From: Plumapathes pennacea
Lineage: Eukaryota > Cnidaria > Anthozoa > Antipatharia > Myriopathidae
Reading direction: 5' to 3'
Assembly (NCBI GenBank): GCA_964036295.1
Contig: OZ038469.1
Span: 992,001 to 1,056,000 of the forward strand
DNA: 64,000 bases
A program made the translations under genes and the position numbers. A model generated the notes under the pieces. It had not been told where the DNA came from and searched no databases. It saw only the letters and a program-made list of their open reading frames with translations. The stretch's first letter is position 1, and every line of letters starts with the position of its first letter. Of the stretch, positions 41,601 to 50,600 are shown one piece after another.

Positions 41601-44600
41601 TTACAGAGTGCACATCCGTTTTCGCAGGCCTCCACCTTGGTAGAGCCGCGTATTCGAAAGTCTTTTTCAAAACCCTCCATTCCAAGGCGCCAGAGGGTGA
41701 ATTAGAATTCTTCACTGCTGAATCTTTAAACCCCAACGAGACCGTCCCAAATCGGCAAAGAGATCAAAGCAGCAAGGCAGCTGTAAGCTCGTGAATTTGT
41801 AAAAAGTACTTTTGAGGGAGTACATATTTAATAGAACTGGCTTTATAAGGCCACGTTGTAAAATTTGTTCAATTTTAGGTTATCATTTTCGCTGAACCGC
41901 GTATTCGAATTAGTCTCAGTTTCGAAACCCCTCATTTACAAGGCGGCAAAGGGTAAAAGTTATAGAACTTAGTATGGCGCTCGAAATGGGAGAATTTAGA
42001 ATTCCTCATTGCCAAATCTCTGAACCGGTGCGAGGACCGTCCGAGGCCGCAAAGAAAAAAGTATATACGTCTCTTTCATTACTCAGTATATATCATGCAC
42101 AGCTTATCTTCGACACCTACATATTTATCGGAGGCCATGATATACTCCAGCCTGGGTTGCATTTCTAGCATACAGTTACCACTGCAAAATATAGGCACAT
42201 GATCGAATTGAAGAAACATTTCAACAGGCACTCTACGATAAGCCGAAGCATTTTGACGGCGCAGGCTCGCAGCATGATACATGTAATATGCTCACAAAGC
42301 CCTGTTGTGTAGAGTCTTGAGCTACGAGGATAGATATTTCGTCACACGAAAGGTAATATTTTCGAAAAAAAAAAAAAAAAACTCTACAAAACAGCTACAG
42401 TATGTATGAGGCAACATATGTCATGTACAGTATAAAGTGTTTACGGCTAAACAGTCATCGTAGCTTTGGTGTCCGTTTTCCGCCTGGTATCTTCTCAAAG
42501 TATTTCGTGTCGCCACAGAACGTTCCATGAGGACTAAATAATTTGCGGTGACAGAGTTGTTTGCAATCCCGCAGCGGTATCTATCTATTAATCGGATCCA
42601 TCAAACATTTGTTTACGGCTATTCTCAAAGCTTTCGCCGGTGAACTTAAGAACGCAAGCCAATTCGTTACCTAAAATCCAGTTTATCCGTGCATAACGGT
42701 GTTGAGTTTGGATGCGACGCCGCTAACTTTTTACACACAAGTATTAAAATCAAATTCAATAACCCGCATTTCAAATTGCTCGCGATCACCTTACCTCATC
42801 GCATACCACGTGACAATGTGAACCAATCATGTGCGGATTTATAACCCAGAAGAAATTAATACGATGAAGACACGATTTCCAATCCTAAGCTCGTCGCTTC
42901 GCCACGAGCAATAATTTAGGTGAAATGCGATACATTTGTTGACAAGTATTTGCGGTTTTAGTCAATTGTATTCACTTTCAAATTCTTCTTCTGCCAGTTG
43001 TGTACAGTTTTTTATTGCTGGCGAAAATTAAGCAAAGCAAAGCAAAAGTAATCAAATGATAGAAATATTTCGACAAGTTGAAGTCGCTCCGGCCTGTCAC
43101 GGGTTTTTAAACCTGACTTTGATCTACGCATGCTTGTTGACACAGCATGACTAACGGACTGACGGACGAAGTTTGGTCTGCAATAAGGTCTGCTTCGCAC
43201 TGTTATAGCCGGAATGTTACTAATTAGATAGCTTTTGTATTTTGTCTTTTGTCCGCCTGTTTCGTTTCGATTCGTTAACCTTACTAGCTATATAATCATG
43301 TGCTTAACTCGTCTTTTAGTTGGTCTTTGGAGTTTGGTTCGTTTTGTGTGTTCGCTTGGCGCTGGATTTCTCTATGATTTTTCAACCGTACAGCACCATA
43401 TCGTATCGTACTTCAACGTAGCGTAAGACGTAAGTTTTGTATTCGTATTCGTGTATTCAACCGTGTTATCTACAGTGTATTTCATGTCGTCTTCGTTCGT
43501 TTGAAGTGTTAATAAATACGTGTTCTAATCAACTCTCCGTGTCAAGCCAACCTTTGTGAAGAGGGATATTTGGCCGCTGCACGCACTTTCAGTGCAACGC
43601 CGACCTTAAAAACCGTCAATGGCAACTAAATACACCATAAACTACTTTTGGCGAGGAAATATGAACGCGATATTATCTGTTCCGAAAAGCGAACAGTTGC
43701 CCGAGAGCGAAGCTCGACGGCAATTGTGAGCTTCGAGGAACAGATAATGTCCAAAAACAATTATCCGTGCATATTTCCGAAGCCAAAAGTAGTTTATTGT
43801 CTTTATTATCCTTCACCTATTTCCTTCACCTATTATAGCGCAAATAATAGCGCAAGAACTGTGAAGTTCTTTGGTGATTTCTGGAACTGCTTTTTCGACA
43901 AATGAATTGATGTCCTCCTCCGTAGTCATCTCGTAATGTTTCCTTTTGTGATTAATGTATAAAATTGTGTTCGGATATTGTCAATAAACAGCGATAGTTC
44001 GCCAGGCGGGGGTTATTCGCTGATAACGTCCGCTCGTGAGCGTTATTCGGTCACGTGTCACGATTCAACCAATCACGCGCGCGAGGAAATATTTGATGGG
44101 TCATAAATAGTCATATTTCCTATAAATGGCTACTGCATCCTTAAGCACCTTCATCTCTGGGAACCTATATTTCTCCAGTAGTTCAGTTTCACCTCGCAAC
44201 GCTCTCGGAGTCGAGGTAACGTAAGTGCTTCTTTGTGCTGATCCGAGTTTGATCTGTGAAATGCCTTCAATGTCTGGGTATCATTCGCTCTGTTCCTGCA
44301 TTAAGTGTGTGTTTCCCTATTCTTAAATTTTACCAGCCCCCCCCCCCCCCCCCCCCTAAAAAAATTCGTTTGTTATACAACAGTTTAGCGTAAACACAAA
44401 TGCGGCGCGACATTTTATCAGCAGGCCAGCTGATTCAAGCTAACGGAAATGCGTCACCAATCATCTTGTGGTGCAAGAGGGGAGCCTGTGGCAAATGCCA
44501 TTTCTTTATGCAATAAATGGAAGAAATTAAAGAAATGCAGTACACACATGCACCTCACATGTGCCTTTTTTTTTTTTTTTTTTTTTCGTTCTTTTCTTTT

Positions 44601-47600
44601 CTTTTCCTTTTTTGAAGTGCTAGCCAACCTCAAAGAACACCTTGGTTATAATTTACCCCGCTGGCAGTAACTCTGGGTAAAACGTATTCTTCTTCCTTCG
44701 ATTATAGTAGGGAAGAGTAAAAGAGGTTCTTCTCGCAGGGTAACTTCGACACAGAAATTGCGATACTATTGCGTCATCCTCTTGCAACATACAGTAAATA
44801 CCCTAATAAGCCCCCGTGGGGCTTATTAAAAGAGATGCTAAAACGGCTCTAAGTGCAAGAATCGCAATCGCAATTTTTGCCATCAAACTTGCTAGGACAA
44901 AAGCAAGAACACAACAAAAACCATCTCAAGATACTAACAGAAAACATCATTTTACCTAAATCAACTTTCTTGTTTAGCACACCAAAATTAAGGTGGACCA
45001 AGCTTCCGTGCTCCAGTCGTGTTTGCATGGTAACGTTCCCTTTTGACGACAACTGTAACATCTTATTCCGTGCACTCGCACCGTAGGTTTCACTGTAAGT
45101 GACATTACCAGCTTGATCCACGAGTCTTAAGTATTCACCATACCTACGGAACAGAAAACAATATGACTAGAATACACTTTAAATTTATATCTGTTTGGGG
45201 TATTAATTTGCACGGTGAAGGACGTGGGATTAGACAAGTACACGAACCAAGGGAACTTTTATTTAGCTTGCACGCAGGCTCTCGTATTAAATGCATGAAA
45301 CAAGGAGAAAATATTGGGGGAATGGGGTCGGGGAGGGAACTCTCCTTCCACTTCCTCTCCGCAGCCCGAACGAAGTTATGATTATATTGCTTCCTATGCC
45401 CAGCACCCACCGAGGGCTTCCCGTGCTTTGGCTACTCCAGTGAGAATTTTCCCCATGATTAGAAGCTACTGCATACTGGGTGTTAATGAATTGGCAAAAA
45501 CAAGAAATACGATAATCGCAGATGTCCCCTCGCCCTGTAGGTGGGTTTTCGGGAAGCGGGATTCCTCTCTATTTACCCTTTGGTGATTATCAATTGTTTA
45601 AAAACCATGGTTGTGTGTCGCAACGTTACCAGTCGGCCGGCCCCAAAAAAGAACTTTTGTCGCACGGAGTCTGGTATAGTTCAGACTACGTGTAGTGCAG
45701 AGCGATGCGTTTTCAAATTTCCGTGGAAGCTAAACTCCAAAATTCGCTGAGACAACTTTCCAGATGAACTACAGCAAGCTAAGCAAAGCGAAACTAGAAT
45801 ATTGACTCAATCAGTTTCACTCAGTCAGCGAAGTCGATCTTCAATTTCTTTCTTTTTTCTCTTTTAACAGAAACCGCGATTTCTCCAACCAACTCAACCT
45901 GTGTCAACATGTCATCCCAAATTTAGGTCCTTTTTCCTACTTACCAGCCACGGAATTCTAGCCTGTTGATGATCAAGATCAATTCCACAGTGCTTGAGGA
46001 GCCAACGGTTAAATTACATTCATTCGCGCCCTGGTAATGTTGCACATAAATGAACACGTCTCCGTGTGAATCACCTTGTACTGCCCTACATTCTGTACAA
46101 AAGACAAATAAATAATGTCAAATTACTGAAACACATGCACATGTCCCAATTTTTATTGTTTACCAATTGGAAGTTTTGTTAGATTGGTGGTTAGGTTGGT
46201 GTTCTTTTCTTCTCGTATACTGACAATGTCTTATTTCTGAAAACTGCTATAGACCCGGTGAGGTAAACTCCTGCACAACATAATAAATGACTAGTAACCA
46301 CTGATAACAATTACTGACAGAGACTCACTTGACAGCACAAAAATTGTACATTTTGCAAATCAGAACCCTCATACTCTGAAAAAGGTCTAATTTCCTTATG
46401 ACATTTAAACACGTACATTCTACTGGTATGACATCATAAATATATTTTTGAAAATTATCAATCATTAAACGTAACTAGGTTCCTTTGTGTACACGTGTTT
46501 CTCTGTTATAGTTGGAGTTGACCATGTTCACTGTCAATGATCTACAAAATAACTTACTTTTATTGTTACCACAAATAACACTGGCATCTTGACTGTGACT
46601 ACAGCTATGGTTAGACGCTCCACGGTGCTGACAGTGAAGCAAAGACGTTTCGTTGCCAGCGCATTCTATTTGATCCAGCCAGATCGGACCAAGTCCAACA
46701 CCGAATAAAGCGCTCCTGGGAGCGGCAGTTGCTCTGGGTAAATTCAACATTCGACAGACAACCTGCGCGTCATTCAGATCCCAGGAATCATCACATACTG
46801 TGCCCCAGACTCCTCTAATTTTAATCTCCACTCTGCCTTGATTTGGAGCTCCTCCATCTGATAAGCGAACTAGCGGCGCTGTAGATCAAGATTCAAACTT
46901 AATCCAAGAAAAAACAAATCAAGCATACATGCACAGTTCACACCAACATCACATGTAACTGTTGTGCATCTGAAATATCACAAATGACCAAATATAGGGG
47001 ACCTCTCATGTCCGTAGGAATACAGCCTATTTGGAGAACAGATCTATGTATTTTTTACCTGGCAATCTAAATCCCATCGGTGCATACTCATGTCGCAAAC
47101 GCAGTCGAAAGAGAAATGCCAAACTTTATTTTTTAACACTTTTTGTCTGAATCTTGAACATTTACAGATGGTAATGAAATAAGTTTAGTTCACCATTTAG
47201 TTGTCTTTCACCACTGACAGTAACGTTCCCTAAACCTGAATCCTTGGACTATAATGAACGACGTTTGGTCAGAGCTCTTAGGCAATAAACATGCTACTGA
47301 CTTATTTTTTCCAGATTGTATAGTGAATAACCTTACCTGTTATCGCGTCAAACATGCATACAACACCAACATCATAGCTGTGATCACACCAGTTAACATT
47401 CCCCAGTCCATTATGTCTGCAGTCCATCAGTGAGTTTTCGTTTCCTGAACACTGCACTCCATCAAGCCAGATTGGTCCAACGCCCTCACCAAATAAATTT
47501 CTTGAGGCAGCGATCGCACGCGAAAAATTCAACATTCGGCAAACAACTTGTGCATCATTTATGTCAAAACTGTTGCCACAAACCGTGCCCCAGACTCCTT

Positions 47601-50600
47601 CTACGTTGACTTCCACACGGCCTTGGTTTTTTTGTGAACCTCCATCAACCAGACGGACAACTGGAGCTGAAGGAAAACATTTAAATATCCATTTAGCAAC
47701 TTTTTAAAATAGGGATACAATACTGTTAGCACATATCTTTTTAAGAGATGAAAATACGAATGCGACTGAAGCCCCACTGAAACTTTTACTGAATCAAAAC
47801 CACAAATCGCATATCGACAGTTATTTTGCTACACAGGCTTTGATTTTCAATGCACTTAAAACAAACTGCCTATGAGAATACCGCAAAATTATATTTTTCA
47901 GTTACAGTAACATTATAAGAAGTTCTTCACAACAACTTCTTGATTGGTGCTTGCATATTACTGCCCACTTAATTGAAATGTCACATGAAATATTTGAATT
48001 TCTGCAGCTTCAAAGTGCCTGTCAGAAATATTTTTTAAAACATTAATGTTTTAAGCGCCAAACAAATATCAAATTGTTATTTTCTGGCACCTAAAACATA
48101 AAATCAGGAGTAATATCACGTGGGCGCTTTGAAATAGCCCGGGAAACTGGCACTAATCTCAGGGCAATGTTTCCAATATATTTTGACGATCATCACTTTT
48201 ACAAACTGGCGATCGACTTTTTCCGTTTAAAGTGGCCAGGTGGCACATGCACTAATAAGGTAACTTCTGACTCTGAGTAGATTCTCTAGCAAATACAAGG
48301 GGCAATTAAGGTGTGGAAGCAATATAGAGGTAAGAAAAAGAAAACTGTGTAGTTAGGAATTAAATTGATCACTGTTGTCCTGTTTTATGCACCTTCCCCC
48401 CATCAGCTGCCAAAAATAATGATGTAGGATGATGTAAGCAGGCTATCATACATAGCATACTGTAAATACTTCTATCAGGTGTAAGGTTAGGGGAACATGT
48501 CTAAGATTTGGCTTACCTGAATCTTGAGATCTAGCTGAGGATCCAGCTGAGGTCAGCAGCACTCCTGAAAATATAATTTTATTGAAGTAAAGCTGACATA
48601 TTAAGTCAAACATAATCTATATACCACAGTACCAACAGAGGAAGTGCATGCAGTCCCAAGCATTGCATTGCGTGCTCTTGTAGATCATAGATGACTAAAT
48701 TCCCCATCACCATGGAAAACTGCAGTCTCTGTCAGCAAAAGCACACAGCTGGAGGCAGACAGATCGATAGCTATCAATGTCAGTAATGCTTTACACATCA
48801 GCCTTGAAAGAAAAAATCCAAAATGCCTTGTAGTTTACAATCATTCCATACTTTGAAGTGTTAATGACTGTGTAGAAATTGACAGAGTTTACTTAAGCTG
48901 TTCTTTCCCAACATTGGTTTGATTTAATCTTCTCATAAAGCTTTCCAACAACATATTAACTGAAATACATTGATATAATTAAAAATGTTACTGGACAGTA
49001 GGATGGTTGTGGTTGTCTGGGATAGAGTAGTCTCCAGGAAGACTGTTGCAGTCGGTCAACAACAGTCTTCCTGGAGACTTGTAGATAGCTATAGCCCGGA
49101 CCATCACAACCAACAATTACTGTTCACACTAGCTCCTGGGTTCAAACCATTTGCCAAATATTATTGTAGGATCATATTACTTTCTTTTTCCCTCATGCAA
49201 AGGAACATACCTATCCCAGACCAAAAAACAAAATCTATACCTATTTCAGACCAAAAAGGCAAAATCGATACCCTATTTCAGACTAAAAATGCTTGAAAAC
49301 AATACCCTTTGGGGCGGCACATACCATTATGGCTTATATATGGGAGTACCCCCCCCCTCCCCCCCCCCCCCCCCCCCCGGGGTTTACGCGAGTCAAGTTT
49401 ATACTCACACAGCTACACGTGGCTTTTTTAGGAGTTCAGTGGAGTCCGAGGGAAATCGACAGGCTCTCGATCGAACAAAGTCGCATTCCGCTTCATATTT
49501 GAGCTTTCTACGGAGCGAAAACTCAACACAAACAGAGCAAACTCAAAGCCCTCCTCAACCACCACCACTGATCAGCCATTTTGAACAGTACCCAGGATTC
49601 ACTGCAGCTTCTAACTCCGTTGAAGCCTGGGAATGACTAAATTTTCCCTTGAGACTTGAACCCAGGATTTGAATCCTCGGAGACCCAGGGGCAGATCGTG
49701 GGGCGGCGGTGAAAAGAACGGCGGGCAAAAAGCGGCGGAGGGGGAGGGGGAGGTGGGAGAAAAAAAGAGGAAGAAAAGAGCCCCTGGGAACACAGTTCAG
49801 ACCAGTATTGAAGGCGTGACACAGGCGCGCCGCCGATTGGGCGAAAAAATTTATCAATTGTAATTTTTTGCCCAATCAGCGATTGTCGTCAAATGCCGCC
49901 TGTCAAAAGTCCATTAAGGGATTAAGCGCGTTTCGTTCGGCAAGATAGAAGAAGCTATTAAATTTTGTGTGATTATTTCCAAATGTCAAGGAGTTGAAAG
50001 CCGAGCAGAAATTGATCGTGGAGAATGTCGTGAAAGGAAGAGATGTGTTTGGGGAGCTGCCAACGGGATTTGGCAAGAGTTTGGCCTTTCAAGTTTTGCC
50101 AGTCGTTGCGAAAGCGATGAATGCTGCGGGCCAGAAATTCCCCGCTTCTCCGATGGTCGTTGTTCTGTCTCCGCTGTCGTCGGTCATAACGTCACTAACA
50201 CTTGTCAATCAAAAGGATGGCCGGATATCAAATGGCAACTCACAACATGGCTAATCTTTACTTCGAAAGCGCTCTAAACGATGTTTTGTTTGACCTCGCT
50301 GAAACCGGATTTGTGTGGTCTTTACGAAGAGAGCAACAAGCTATCAGAAAGAAATCTTCGTGTGCTCTCGTCGTTTGTCCTCTCAAAAGTATAGTGCAAG
50401 ACCAGATTTCAGAGGCGGTGGCGATAGGAACGGATTGACCGCAGTCTGCGCGCTTCCGACTTGCATCGTTTGATTTTTTGGCGTGCCAATGTTTACAGCT
50501 GATCTTCGGCTTAGAAACTCGTTTCAAACAAGTTGTGTAAGTTACGAAACCTTCGGCCACAAAGGTTGCACACGCGTTATTAACAGCTTGGCAAAGATCA

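Larger units (their letters stand above)
36165..46878 (-). repeat. Tandem SRCR-CUB-FN3 unit, central copies
   Basis: The blocks from SRCR exon 46878 and SRCR exon 38207 downwards match base for base over long stretches, introns included, with a unit spacing of 8671 bp. The CUB exons 45945/37275 and 44956/36287 show the same spacing (8670 and 8669 bp). Confidence 0.88.

Noticed and set aside
25554-46878. Assembly error as the explanation for the repeated cassettes
   Set aside because: Not excluded, but the copies differ by independent insertions (solo LTR, SINE, nested element), by the 2-bp donor loss and by many substitutions, which argues for true paralogues.
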